NCBI GenBank assembly: GCA_963277665.1
Contig: OY728143.1
Coordinates: 540,302,394-540,366,393 of the forward strand
Reading direction: 5' to 3'
From: Viscum album
Lineage: Eukaryota > Streptophyta > Magnoliopsida > Santalales > Viscaceae
DNA length: 64,000 nt
A program made the position numbers and the translations under genes. This document shows, one piece after another, positions 1 to 13,611 of the stretch. The notes under the pieces were generated by a model. It was not told where the DNA came from. It made no database searches and saw only the letters and a program-made list of their open reading frames with translations. Position 1 is the stretch's first letter. Each line of letters starts with the position of its first letter.

Positions 1-2539
1 TAATTGTTTGGGATGGATTATATTATGTGTTTTTGGAAAATTTTGATGTTGTGGGATGTTTTGAGTCCACGAACCCCTCTTTTTTGAAATGTGTTTTGGG
101 TATATGTTTGGTCGGTAAGTTGGGTAGAAGGACTGGTTAGTAGTATCCTCTGAGATATATTGTGGGACACCTTTATGGTGGTTCACTTAATGTGTTTGTA
201 TCTGGTTTATGTCTTGTTTTTACCAATGGACCAACTTGGTTGTGTCATTGGGTTCTCTCAATGGTTAAGATATTCACCCATTAAGGGTTAATGCATAACT
301 GAAGTGCAAATTAGATTGCTTCGCCATTCTAGAATCCTCTTGTTGATCAATATTAGGAATATTTTATCAATATTTGTTGATTGAGTCTACACCCATTCCT
401 TTATTTGATTTTTAGACCCTCTTGTAGTGGAATAGTGCTTGTGGAAGGTAGACAAAGACAATAGTTTCTTATTTATCTTAATTCATCAAAGATGGATGTG
501 GTCTAGGGTTGTTAGTGGGGATGAGTGTCTCGATGGTGTCTAAGAGGGCCTCTGGTTTCTTCATAGTTTCTTTGAAGCATGAGTTCATATTAAACCATCA
601 TTGTGGGAAATATGGTCACAATAGGATGTTGTGGACACTTTCTAGAATTTTTTGTTTTTTGGGGATGGTGTATAAGGTCCATCTTCATGCATTGTTTATA
701 TTAGCCATAATGGTCATGTTCGGTGATGCCTTATTATGTAATGTGATTGATTGTCCGTAATGGTAAATGTTGGGAAATTATCTTAGAGTGTATATTTCGT
801 TTGGAGAATTTATCCCTTGAAAAAACCTAAAAATATTCCATTTTGGAGGAAGGTGAGTATATGTGTTCTTTAATTTTATTGTTCCTCACCCAAACAAACA
901 AGGTGTGATGTGTGTGCATCTTCTAAACCCTTTTTTCCGTGAAATATCGAATTATGGTAATGTGTGTTTGGAATGTGTTATTTCTTGGAATACATATAGA
1001 GGATTTCATTGTAGTTTTTGGTTTCACCGAATAATGAATTCCCATTCCGGGGGTTCCTATAGCCTAACTGTGAGGTGAAAGATGCTTCAATCATTTGAGC
1101 TCCAACCATAGGTCTTAAAGAGAAGATGATTCTTAGTCAAGGGAACTCCAAGGGTTGTTTAAAACCATGTACAATGTCCTATACATAGTATTAATGATGG
1201 TAAGAGTTTAATCGTTTAGTGTAATAATATTTCATTTGTTGTTCCCATTCTATGGAAATAGGTTGATCTTCATGTACCCATTTCATCACCTAATGACATT
1301 CCCCCCTTTGGTTTCTATAGATTCATTAGAGAATGGTTGAAAATTTGGACAGACGTGCTGAGGACATAGTTTTTGTATGATTAGTAATGACCATGTTCTA
1401 GGAAGCCATCTGAAATGAATGATCTCCATAGTTTGTGTAGAAATTCCCAAACCGTGCGGACTGACCGTGCACCCTTCACAAATCTTAAAAAAAAATTGTG
1501 TCTTTCGGTGTTGGCTCATGCTGATCGGGTATGATGGTTGGTTATTATGGTAGGGAGACCCACTATGATTCTCAGGTGAATTACTTCATAAACAATGAAT
1601 GGAATTCTACCCTTTGTACTATAGAGTTCATTCATGCCACCCTCTATTAGATTATTGTTTCTCTCTCAGAAAATAATATAGGTTGCCTCTTATAGTGGGG
1701 TGCCTATTTATGTTCCCCCATACAAATAGATCATGTTTATCCACGGTCTTGGATTGGTGGTAGGTAGTATCATTTGGAACATTCTAGATACCAACATCAT
1801 CCTTGATTAAACGTTACGATTGGAGAGCTCCCAATGGTTTAGTTAATGTAAGGTAAGTGTAACCTTGTTCGATGTTTTTTTCCCTTTGGGTGAATAGCTT
1901 GAGTCTTGGTCAGATAGTGTTTGAGTGGTTTTATTTTGGGATAAAGTATGAATGTGATTGATCATTTCAGGAATGTGGTTTATGTTTTAGGTTGTGAGAT
2001 TAATCATTTCATAATTGATAATTGGAGGTGTTTTGGCACATGGGGTGAAGCTTGGAAAATAAATAATCTTGGTTTATCGTTTGGGTTTGGATTTCGTATC
2101 GGGCCTTGTTGTAGCTTTCCGGGGACATAATGTTTTCATGGTGGGGATAATTTTTACATACATGAATTATTTAAAGTTAAATTTCATTTAGTTTCCATTA
2201 ATGCTTTGTTTTTTGTGTTTCTCAAGCTTTTATGGTAGAATGGTTGAGTTTTTGTGAATTGGGTCAAACCATGAGCTCAATTCCATATTTAAAAATATTT
2301 TTTTTTTTTTTTATAAATTTTTCATTTTTTATATTTTTCACCCATTCCAATTTTTAAACGGTCTCCCCTGACATATTAATACCACCATTGTAGTTTGGAG
2401 CATTTAAAAATCCATAACCAATGTGTATATTTGTGTTTATTTAAGGGATTGGACATGCCCGAAAGCCCAATTCCAGTTTTAAAAATTAAATTTGAATAAT
2501 TAATAAAATATTCAATTTTAAGGCGTTTTTGGTGATTCC
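1..2539. other. Unassigned non-coding, T/G-rich on the + strand
   Basis: No gene or known element is recognisable. Open frames here are at most 83 codons with no family resemblance and no consistent frame, so I treat them as chance. The + strand is visibly rich in T and G and poor in C, unlike the A/T-balanced DNA further right. A T-run lies at about 2,299-2,312. It may be the U3 part of the LTR-like sequence that follows, but no LTR start could be fixed. Confidence 0.4.
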
Positions 2540-5060
2540 AAGACTCAGACACATCCATTGAACCCACAAGCGCGCCAAATCTCTCTCTTCCCACTTTGGA
2601 GATCTTCATCATCGCGATTGAGTGCTGATCTTCTTAGAGTTTCGAAAATCGGGCAGATTTTAGGAGGTAAGTTCATTCCATCAAAACTCACTCAATTATT
2701 ACTCTTTTCCCCAATTCCAGTCCATATATGATCTCTTCATCCTTTTTCAAACCTCCCTTGAATGCTTGGATTTTTTTGAATTCATATACTGGTGGATTTT
2801 GGGTCATTTTATTCAAGATTATTTTGAGTAAGTGTTTATCTCTTTAATTTCATCATTCTCTTTATGGTTTCCTCCATCATTCCTTATGTTATAAAATTAC
2901 CAAATGTTCGGGTTCGAAACTATGGTTTGATTTGGTGTCTTTTTGGTTAAATATTTTGATCTAGGGATGGATTTATCTTCCATGAGATACGGCGGTGTTG
3001 CGGTTGATGCTTCACCCCATTATTTGAGGGTTTCGACACTTTCAGTTAGTGATTCCATGTGTAATGATTTATAGATGAGTTATTTTGCTTGAATTAATTA
3101 TTTTTAATGTTACTAATATGTTTTTTATGGTGCGAAAACTTTTTATGTTAGATTTGATTATGCTTTTAATTTTATAGTTTCATTTTAGTTTGATATCAGG
3201 TGTTTTTCATGTGTATCCCTTGGGGTATTGTTAGGTGTATTTTATAACATATGAAATTGGTTTAATATATCTTGTTTTGGATTCCAATTATGATTTTCAT
3301 GGGTCTTGGGGTTCCATAAGGTTTTTAGAGCGGTTTTTTAGGGGTTTAATTTGTAAAACCTTATAGTACTTCTTGAAAATAATTTTTAAAACATGTGCTT
3401 TTCATGTGGATATTTTGTGGTATTGTTTGAGGTATTTGTATAACACTTGGGGGATGTTTGATAAATGTTTTGGGGGATTCAAATTATATTTCTAATTGCT
3501 ATTGTTTTGATTTTTTCTTTGAAATACGGGTTTGAAATTGGTTTTATGAGAATATTTGGGGATACTCTTTGGAATTGTTTTACGAAAGATTTGAAAGATT
3601 TAATGATTTATGTAAGATGTTAAAACATATTGGAAAACTATTTTGGAGTGTGTATATTTATAAATGGAAAATTTTAAATGTGAATGGGGAATTTTTATAA
3701 TGGGTTAAATCTTGGAAATGTTTTATAAAAATGTTTGAAGGATTTTCTAAAGTCTGTAAGAGATGTGAAAGTGGTGTGGGATGTTATGTGTGAGTGTGAT
3801 TTGAGAAATGGATTTTTCTTACGAAAAGGGTATTTTGTAACATGTGAGTGGGATATTATGATAGTTTTAATATATTGTAATGGTTTTATAAATATTTTTA
3901 ACGGATTTTTGGAAGTGTTAAAAAATGGAAAAGGTGATGTGGGTTGTTTTGGTGTTAGTCGGATTTGAAATCAATTTGAATGAAAAATGGAATTTTGTGA
4001 CTTTTGTGGTATAAATGTGGGCTATTTGGTGAATTTTGATGATGAAATGATATTTTCATGTTCAATGTATATTTATTGACTTGTTTAACTTGTTGGAGTA
4101 CAATGCGAAAATACGAGTATCTAGGTGGGCGGACGTGTACTAGTATGCTAGTGAATCTGTGGGGTTTGACCTCAATTCCACTTAGAATAATTGACGCTTA
4201 ACACTCTAAATAAACAATTATGATAATTACTGGGGACCAAAAGGTTATGGTTATGTTCCCTTCTAGTGGCTCGTACATGAGAATGGATATTAGTTATGGT
4301 TACTCTCGCCGAGAGATGAGGTACCTGAGACCCAAAACGAGCTAGTGCCTATGGGTTATTTCCTACTGCCTGTGCTCATTAGATCCTTCATACATACCGT
4401 CGGCCTATGGTTTATTTTGTTGGAAATTTTTTAGATTTTTCATTTATTTTAAATGTGTCCATTCTTTAAATTATCCTACCTGATAACTGATTTTTTTAGT
4501 TTCATCTTTTAGAAATTGTAACTTGAAATTATATGTTTTGGAAAAATTGGTTGCTTTTCATATTTGAATGTTTATCACATGGAATCTCTTAGTGGTGGAA
4601 TCCTACTGGGAATTATCTCACATTCTACTTACACCCTTTGGTGTATGTAGAATTGGTTATTTTTTGTTTTCGCAGGTTGGGTGTAGTTTTTAGTTCTAGT
4701 GGTTGGGGTTTCTAGCATGTCCTTAGTGGTGAAGTCTTATGGAGACGGATCGAGGGTGGTGCCCCTTACCATGATGGTTCTTGGGGTATTTACTTTTGGT
4801 ATTGTACCATTGTTATCATATTTTTTATTTATTTTAAACAATGTAATTCAGTTCTCAATTTTTTTAAAATATTGTTTGATTTGAAAAATCCAGATTCGTT
4901 TTATTGGGTTCATTTGTTGTTTTAAGTTTATAAACATGGGTAAATCGTTCCCAATTCTCATTTTATGATACCCAGGAACTTGTGCCAGCACATGGGGATC
5001 GGAAACCCACTTTAGGCCTTATCAAGGGTTGGGTTTGGTGCCGGTTTTGGTGGCGACCAG
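2540..5060 (+). repeat. LTR-like leader (R/U5) of an unidentified retroelement
   Basis: Non-coding. A pyrimidine-rich leader (2,580-2,625) is followed by a strong splice-donor-like site (AGGAGGTAAG, GT at 2,667) and, about 2.0 kb later, an acceptor-like site (TTGTTTTCGCAG, ending at 4,675). The same donor/acceptor plan occurs in the chromovirus LTRs of this window, but the sequence is not recognisably homologous to them. Near 5,050 a stretch beginning TGGCGACC could be a degenerate primer-binding site of the tRNA-Arg type known from Tat/Ogre elements; only the first eight bases look right. No partner LTR is visible, so the assignment is tentative. Confidence 0.3.
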
Positions 5061-6756
5061 ATTCAGTTCGTTAAAATTATTCTTCATCATATTAGGATAT
5101 TAGGATATCCTGACATGATGATGGGCTAGGGTAACTCAACAAGGATGAAACCTAGAAGTAAACCCATGCATGTATATCCAAGAGATTACTACTCATCCCA
5201 TGATTATGAGTATCATGATATATTTAATTCATAGTGATGGAAAACCTAGATTAATATAGATTTATGTCTTGTAACTTGAACATGGAGGGGCTCACTCACC
5301 CTATCAGGGTCTTATGTAACTATTTCTCATGATCCTCTACGTGGGATATGGATTACACACTGCAATTTCATTTTTACAATAGGAGTTTATAGTCATGAGG
5401 TCCATGATATTTTACCTATATAGATAGAAAATACTTTCGAGTATATGTATTTCATAAATAAATAAATATGATTCAGTATTATTGTTCACATAAAGTAGAG
5501 TGTTCCATAGGAATTGGTACCATATGTCACATATGGACAGACGGTGAAACTGAACATATCTAGAAATAGACTAGGGGCCTATGGATTCAAACATCTTTAT
5601 TAGTTCTGAATATTAAATAGGAAGCATAGGGAGTCCCATGAGAAATATTCATTGATGAATATGGACTCATAGAGAGTTTCATAGAAAAGGTATGGTGCTT
5701 CATAGAAGCTAGGATCATCGCAATGGTGTAGGACTTGAGAAATTGGGTGACCCTACCTCTATATGATATCCTAGTTCATGAAGACATATGTTTTTTATTG
5801 TTGATTGGTTAACATAGGCTCACTATCCAAAGAGTGAATTATTCCTTTATAAAGCATGAAAGCCTTTGCAAAAAAAAATCTCCACCTAGAATACATGCTT
5901 TCACGAAAACATGGATGTGGGTTTCGTGAAAACTATGTACCTTAGATGAACCCATTTTTGTATATTTCACGATCCATAGTAGCATAAAAATTTTTCAGGA
6001 ATCTGGAAGGAAAAATTTCACGCCAACATCCCATACATTTTGCAATAAAGGGTTATGTATAGGCATGTGGTTTTAAAAATTCTGAAAACATTTCACAATG
6101 AATTTTTGGTCTTGGAGAATGGATAATGCTCTATCATTCTTATGAAATAATATCTTCAATGCTTCACTAGTTCAATAACTATTTCATGCATTCAATTTTT
6201 TATATCTCCATAGTTAGATTTATACATTTTTATAACATTTTTAAACATATTTATTCAAGGTATATAGTATGAACTATCATTCTTATCATGGCTTTCAAAT
6301 GCTTCCAGAAAGAAAAATTCTATTTCATTTATTAGAAAAAAATATGAAGTGGAAATTGATCATGGAACAAAAATAGGAGAATTTATAATGAAATCATGTA
6401 AGTATGTTATCTCTTAAAATTCATAAATATTAGTAAAATGGAACATGATGTTAAAGGGTGTCCTATTATAATCATTTTTACGATATAAATGAATGATTTC
6501 ATGATTCTTTAGTTTATAATATTTTTTATTTTTATCTTTCATTGGATCACCCACTTCATTGTGATCAGTTATCTTTATCAATCTGTATGATTATATAAAT
6601 TTTTCCACCATTCCCAAATCGTCAAATATGTTCTCATATGTAGATACCAGGTCATGATATACTTTGGGAAACAATTCTTTTCCAACTATTCCTTTATAAA
6701 ATAAATTTTTAAAATTTTATTCTACGATGTGGGTTTCAGTATTTTTATAACCCTGA
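5060..6756. repeat. Repeat X, copy 1 (non-coding, unidentified)
   Basis: This stretch is collinear with 12,356-13,611. Matching anchors include CATCCCATGATTAT (5,194 and 12,533), a GGAGGG block (5,284 and 12,653) and GATGTGGGTTT...ATGTACCTT (5,914 and 13,280), all at an offset near 7.34-7.37 kb. No open frame or protein motif was found on either strand. It lies directly upstream of a polypurine tract and LTR, so it could be internal sequence of a non-coding LTR element, but that is inference. Similarity fades after about 6,200. Confidence 0.5.
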
Positions 6757-6795
6757 AAAATTTCGATGGAGAGAATAATTTTATAGGAGGTGGAA
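6757..6795 (+). other. 3' end of a retroelement interior with polypurine tract
   Basis: The sequence (TTTCGATGGAGAGAATAATT, then TAGGAGGTGGAA) matches base for base in most places the 39 bp before the 3' LTRs at 25,610 and 34,347, which share the TTTCGAGGGAGAAATT block and a purine tract. It marks the plus-strand priming site of a third, otherwise lost, chromovirus-like element. Confidence 0.7.
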
Positions 6796-9700
6796 TGTTA
6801 CATAATGAGATTTTGTGAATATATATTGTTTTAAATTAATTAAATTATTTAATATTTTCAATCCATGATTCACTGAGTAAAGATTTATTTATTATATAAT
6901 AGAAATATGTTTTTATTATGTTATACAAAACACCACGAGTAGCTTTCACTACACGCAACACCAACTTAGCATGTGTTATAGACAACAATGATTTTTGGTG
7001 AAATAGAACATAGTTATTATAATTATATAAATAATATAGTTATAAACTAAACCATTATCATGTAATATGAATGGTAATAAATAAATTTTAAATATTTGAT
7101 ACTATGTGTTTGATAGTGTAATATTTTATATTTTCTAATGTAATTATATGTTTAAAACGACTATTTTCTAAAAAGAACTACTTTTTTTGACATTTTTTGA
7201 TAAATATTTAAATTAATATTATTCACTAATAGAAATATAATTTTGTTAAATAGAAATAATTTTTGAATCTAAATAAACAAAATTATCATAGGGTGAAATT
7301 TTGGTATTTTTCTGAAAATTTTCAATTTTGGATTAATATTGAAAAATATTGCATAGTAGTTAAAAACTGAATTTTTCATTTTAAAATTAATTTTAACATT
7401 AAAGTTATTTTATTGTTTCAATAGATTAATTATATATATATTAATCAAATGTAGGTCATTGGTATCTTTTTTATAATATATTTAGATATATAATAATTTT
7501 TTATCTTTTGAACATCTATTTTACCCACCTTCTAGCCACATATGTTGGATTAAAAGGAAAAATAATTTTACCACAAATGTGAACTTAATTTTGGGAAAAA
7601 AACATTCAATAGATTAATTATTATGAGAAATTTTATCAAATAGGGTCTAAATAATTTTGGTGAATAGTAAATTTTGAATTTCATTTTCCATAGTAAAAGG
7701 TAAATAGGGTAATTAATAGTAAAAAAAATATTATTATAATTTAATATTCACCTAACACATATCGTAATTTTATTGGATAATTGTGTTTTGATGAAAATCA
7801 ACCTTATGATGAAAATAAGATCATTTTTATTCAACTTTTTTTTATTATGACAGTTCTTATATTTTATTAAATGAAGAGTTAAAAATTTCATATTCAAACA
7901 TTAATAACTAAAATATTTTTAAAAATGGGTTATAAAAAATAAAAACTCAACTATAAATATTAATTAGAAAAAATATAAATATATATACATTATGGTAATT
8001 TTTTAATAATTTTTAGAAATTAAATAATATAATTTAAATTTGAAAAAGTGTTGATGTAGTAATTGTTTTATTAATACAAGACTCAAATAAATGATACTAA
8101 TAATAATAAAACAAATATAATTTGAGATATCTGATGACATAAAATAATTTTTTTTATTACTAATCTATTTTAGATTTGAATTAATTTAACTTTTATTCTA
8201 TAATATAGTTGTAAATGTTTTCATAAACACTCATGTAATAAAAAGATTCAAAATTGACATGACTGTGATTTTAAAATAAATAATAATTTCATAAATATTA
8301 TAAAGTTCCCAAATAACTCATTATATTATAGAAAATATGGATATTATCAAATATTTCATAAATGATCCAATTGGGTTTCTTTTGTAATTTTATGGTAACT
8401 ATATTAACCCTATAGTGTAAAAAAATAAGTCGTCAGAGTAAAAGATAAATTATTTAACTAAGGGTTGAACCCAATGGATAAGGTTACTTTTGTATTCTAA
8501 AAAACTATGATATTCATTTTTTTAGAATATTTAGAGTCATAATCATTTAATATTTTATGAAACTCACTTTGGAGCCATTTCATATTGAAAATATATTTAT
8601 AATAATTTTTTTGTTATGTAGATTCAAAAAATTCCCTTACCCCCTCTTATAAAAGGGCACATAACCTTATATTTTATTAACACCTCTAAAGCATTTTTTC
8701 TTGGCCAAACCCTAACTATTTCTCATACCATATTCCCTACATCCTACTAGAGGAAATAAATTGGTCCAAATAAAATTCATGGAATTCATATGTCACAAAC
8801 CGAAAGGGGTTACCTGATTTTGAGGTAATGTCTTCCCTCAAGATCAATTATTTTACTTCTCAACCATAAAATGTCCCTTTATTACATTATTGTACGATAT
8901 AACCAGTATCATCAATATAATATTATATTTATATGGAAATTTTTAATTTTTCACTTAAACACACATCAATCTAATGGATATCTAACATTCTATTTTTTTG
9001 TTTGATGAACTACATCCTCATGAAACGATGATTGCTCATTTTTATATTACCACAAATCATGATGGAAAATATAAAGAATAATATACTTTAAAATAATATA
9101 TTTAATATTTTATATTTATTTATTCTTTTATATTCATTTTTACAACAAATAAATTTTTTACATTCTACCTGGAGTTAATACGATAATCTTATTTGAAGAA
9201 GTGTGGACTATAACCCCCTCATGGTGATGTGATTCATTTCCACATCACATGGAATGTATTAAGGATGGGTTTAGAAAAATAATATGATATATATATTATA
9301 ATCATGCAACTAGAATAATTAAATATATATATACACATGCATATACATATACATCTCATTAACATACATCCTATCATTAATACAATTAATCCAGAAACAA
9401 CATTCATGCGTATGAATGAATTTCCTCTCAATGAACTGTTTGTTTCATTTTTTACTTATATATGATATTGATTACTGTAATTTAATTATAATAGTTATAC
9501 ATGATATTTATATAATGTATTAAATATTTAAATCATGGTTTAATTATAAGGACCAACGATATTAGAAATTATTACAAATCTGAAGAAGAAATATTACCTA
9601 ATGTGAAATCTTAACATATGATCATTATGAATATGGTAAAATAAGTTCATAATTAAACAATATGGGATATTATATATAATAATATTCTTCATTAATAGAT

Positions 9701-11526
9701 TAGTTATAAAATTATATTAATTTTATAGGAATATTTTATGAGTATGATGTAATTCATCATACAAGGTAAGTTGCTATTTTTGTCTCACCTTTATTTCTTT
9801 AAAGAAATGCCTCATACACTACTTTTTTATAATGTGTGGTGTATAGACTTCCCATTAATATATTTTATGAGTCTTATCATTAAGTTTATAATATTTCTAT
9901 ATTCTTATAATTTTCTTTTTTTTACATGGTACATACGATTCTATTGATGATAAAGTAATGGGTGTTGACTTCCCAATCGATCGCATATTTGGGATTGTTT
10001 CGTTTTAAGTAACTATTGGGTAATTTTGATCCCCCAAGTCCATGTTTTCAAATAATGTTTTCATAAAATGATATATTATTCTTTTAATCATTTTTAAATC
10101 AATTTTACCATTTTTTTTTACTACATAGTGTGGAAGTAACATTTCTGTCTTTTTTTGAAAGATGCACTTTTTGACATTTTAAAAAAAAATTTAGAAGAAT
10201 ATTTTTTAACATAAAAGGAATGAATAGAAATTTACACTTTCATGATTCCATCGTACCTTGAAGCTTCCTCTATAATCTTACAAGGTTATTTTCAAATAAA
10301 ATATTTTCTTTTAAAAGTGCATGATTTTTTAAGAAAATAGAACTATTTCACCTATGAATTGATATTTTCCTCAAGAACTGCTTTAAATGGTTTTCATGAT
10401 TCCATTATATGGTTTCAATATGGCTTAAATGAAATGTTATTTAATTTATTTTACGGTTTAGAAACATATTTTTATGTTAAATTTATATTCTTAGTGATAT
10501 TTAAAAATCCTTCCCCGCTTATTATTTCATACATTGTTATTGTTCAAGAATAAATTTCTCATTATATATTGTAATGGATTATGTTTTAATGCCACGATGT
10601 TTTAGAAACCCACATATTTTCATGGGTAATTCTTTTGTTCAAATCATTACTAGTCTTGTGGCTTTTTTATAGGTTATTATATTATTACATGTTTATATTG
10701 CCCATTTCATTTCTTGGGTTACGTTTTGATTTCAAATGATATTGATTAACTTGAAGTATGATTTCATCATTATTTTTTTTGGACCTATATCTATCTATGA
10801 TGCATTGGGTAACGATGGAAAACACATGAGGTATATAAGTTATGCGGTAACATGAATTAATTATTATAATTCAACGCATGGTAGTGGTTTTCATGTAAAA
10901 AAGTCAATGTGTGGCCATGGTATTCATTTCAATAATTCTAGGCGTGAACATTTTTTCATATACGTAATTTTATGCATTGTCCTGATTCTACAGTTTTTTT
11001 GTTTATGTAAATGCCTGATTACATATCCTAAATTTAATGAGTGAACATGTATCTATTTATACACGTTCACAATGTTATAATTTTATGTGTCTTCCACAAT
11101 TTCATGCCTTATGTCCATTTTAGTATCTTATAGATTATGTTATTTTATTTCCTTAAGAATCATGATTTACTTCGATATTAAGGGAATGAAATTTTAATGT
11201 TATAATGATGTTCTCTTACCCTTATGTTCATGTGATGATTATGTATCTCCATTGTTTACCTGCACATAGCATCTGAGCTCACCCATTTTATGTTTCCATT
11301 CCCCAGTTTTGAATAAATAGCTAGATGTACTAAAGGTGGAGATAATTAAGGGATACATTGATGAACATTCACCGGGATATGAGACTTTGCTTCCATGTTT
11401 TGAATGAAAATAACCAATTAAGGTCCTCAAGAATGTATTATATAATTGTAATGAATACACATCTAAAATGATATAATATACATGTATGATAGTCATGGTC
11501 ACTAGATATATCCCATACATGTTATA
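6796..11526 (+). repeat. Lone 3' LTR of a third chromovirus-like Ty3/gypsy element (LTR C)
   Basis: It starts TGTTACATAATGAGATTTTGTG right after a polypurine tract, like the other LTRs here. Shared landmarks in the same order: a TAGGGTGAAATTTTGG block (7,297), TATA box (8,648), leader and GAGGTAATG donor (8,825), GATATTTTCCTCAAGAA (about 10,362), a GGACCTATATCT block (about 10,781), GAGCTCACCC (about 11,276) and a CCCCAG acceptor (11,306). The end is not certain: 11,526 was chosen because it ends GTTATA and fits the acceptor-to-end spacing of the other LTRs. At about 4.7 kb it is longer than the 3.6-3.7 kb relatives. No 5' partner, gag or pol of this element is visible. Confidence 0.65.
8648..8654 (+). 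promoter_or_regulatory. TATA box of LTR C
   Basis: TATAAAA inside CTCTTATAAAAGGGCAC, the same context as the TATA boxes of the other LTRs; 177 bp upstream of the GGTAATG donor-like site. Confidence 0.65.
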
Positions 11527-12355
11527 TTTCACACCATAATGGTTTATGAGAATACCCTTGGAGGTGGACCTGGGAGGTACTTTCATATGAGTTTGTATCT
11601 AAACATACCATTAGTATAGATTATACTTCAACAAGGAATACAAAACACCATACGTTGGATAAAATAATAAAAAAATACACAATTTTATGTTTCTATTTAA
11701 AATAACATCACATGACCATTTCATATACTTTATGCACATGTTGTAAGGATTCTGATGTCACAAATGGTGAATAAATGTGGGATTGTGTGGGGATTCCATG
11801 TAAAAGTTGACCAATACAAGAGTATTTCTCTTAGATTGAGTTGGAGGGGGCTTACATTTTGAGCTTCCGGAGTAACCTATGGTAGAAGTAGTCTCCCTTG
11901 TACGGGAGATGATTTTTTTGGGATAATGACAAAATAAAAGTTGGATAGATGTGGGTATTGGTAGTGAACCTTGTGATGGGTTTACACAAATCATAGTTAG
12001 TTAGGAGTAAAATCCCACACAATTAGGAATATTCATACGATTTTACCTATGAAGGATGACCCTAAAGGATGTTCCATTAGGACGTATAACATATAGGAGG
12101 CCCAAGGGAGCATGTGGTCTGGGCTTATGTGTTGATGCTTCCAATAGTGTGAGTATTGTTGGGGCTTATATATATGATTGCGAAATTTTAATGGGGGATA
12201 TGTATTTTTTGTATAGATATTTCCCATAGTGTTGAATGAGAGGAATTCATTATTACCACTCTCCCTTAATCTCATATGATTCATTCTCATTGTCGGAATC
12301 AATATGACCTAACAGACCTGATTCTCATGATAAAAAAGAAGAGTCAGTGAGACAA
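11527..12355. other. Unassigned spacer
   Basis: Short minus-strand open frames (78 and 89 codons) lie here, but they show no motif and nothing supports translation. It links LTR C to the second copy of repeat X and may belong to either. Confidence 0.35.
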
Positions 12356-13611
12356 TGGTTGGTGCCAATGTGTTGAAGCTTCAAAACATGGATCTAATTA
12401 ACTATAATGAGGATCACATTACTTGTGAGTAATACATTTATCATCATATTCATATAGCATAGGGTATGTGGGGATTATGTATTTTTTGTTTAAGTAGGAA
12501 ATAGGATCACTCTATGGCAGGGGAGAAGGTGTCATCCCATGATTATCATACATTGGGAATCATGTTCTAATAACATGGGGTATGGATATATCATTACATC
12601 ATGTGTGAATAAAAGTGTAACTAGAATGATTTATGTCAAAAAAGTAAGAATTGGAGGGTCCCACACCCAATTCTTTGGACTTATATAACCATAGATCATT
12701 TTCATCTTGGAATGACATGACTTTGTAACATCAAAGTTATAAATATGGAGGGAGTGGACAATAATGAGTCCCATGATAACATTAAAATTACAAAAAGCTA
12801 TAGGTTTTGGTGTACATATGATGAAAATTGATAGGCATTTGGGAGTACTAGGATACACATAATGTAGAGTGGGCATGATGAATGGATGGAATAGGTCACA
12901 TAGAAATTTATTTTGTAGATTATCTGGTACTATATATTTCATAGTTTTAGGGGGACTCAACCTTCATGAATAGGTGTCAAAAAATGGGGTATATTGTAAA
13001 GGCCAAAGAGAGAGGTTTTTTGAGGATTATGCCCATGTAGAGATGTTCTTCAAGAAACATAGGTGAATCATATAGGACATGGGATTAAAAAAGGGGTCGG
13101 AATTATGAAACATGGTTACCCTTCCCCATAACGAATTCAGATTTGACGTGAGGATTGCAACATGAAGAATGAATTATACATGATGTATCAAGATTCGATG
13201 AGGTTTTTTACCCATTTGGAATGGTTTAAGCCTTCAGAAGTTAAATTTAAACCATGGGTGGAGTTCTGAAGAACCCATAGATGTGGGTTTTGAGGACCCA
13301 ATGTACCTTGGATGATCCTTTTTGTTATATTTCACAATGAAAAAAGGATCACAAATTGGTGGCAATTCAGATGAAGAATGGTTGGGTCACCATCCCTAAA
13401 GTAGTATACTTATAGGGTATTTTTAGGTAAATAGATTCACAAACGGTGGATGTGGATGGCGAATAATTTTTTGGCATCATTAATAGGAATAGATCATAAG
13501 TACTTATGAAGGAATGTTATTAATGATTCACATGATTTTTAAGCGCACCACGAATATGAGACTCATTACATAGAGTTTACAATCAATCCTTATCACATTC
13601 AGAAGTAAATG
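12356..13611. repeat. Repeat X, copy 2 (truncated by the outer Ty3/gypsy insertion)
   Basis: Diverged, collinear copy of 5,060-~6,200. It stops where the outer element begins at 13,612. I could not recognise its continuation after 38,089. A 109-codon minus-strand open frame (12,631-12,960) has no counterpart in copy 1, so it is probably not a gene. Confidence 0.5.
13607..13611. other. Target-site duplication of the outer element, left copy
   Basis: AAATG, paired with AAATT at 38,090-38,094; four of five bases agree. Confidence 0.5.

Noticed and set aside
5045..5065. TGGCGACC as a tRNA-Arg primer site
   Set aside because: Only about eight bases fit and no LTR end or Ogre-type coding sequence is visible; kept only as a hint.
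11239..12960. Several minus-strand open frames of 78-115 codons
   Set aside because: They cross the end of LTR C and repeat X copy 2, are in different frames, have no known motif, and have no counterpart in repeat X copy 1.
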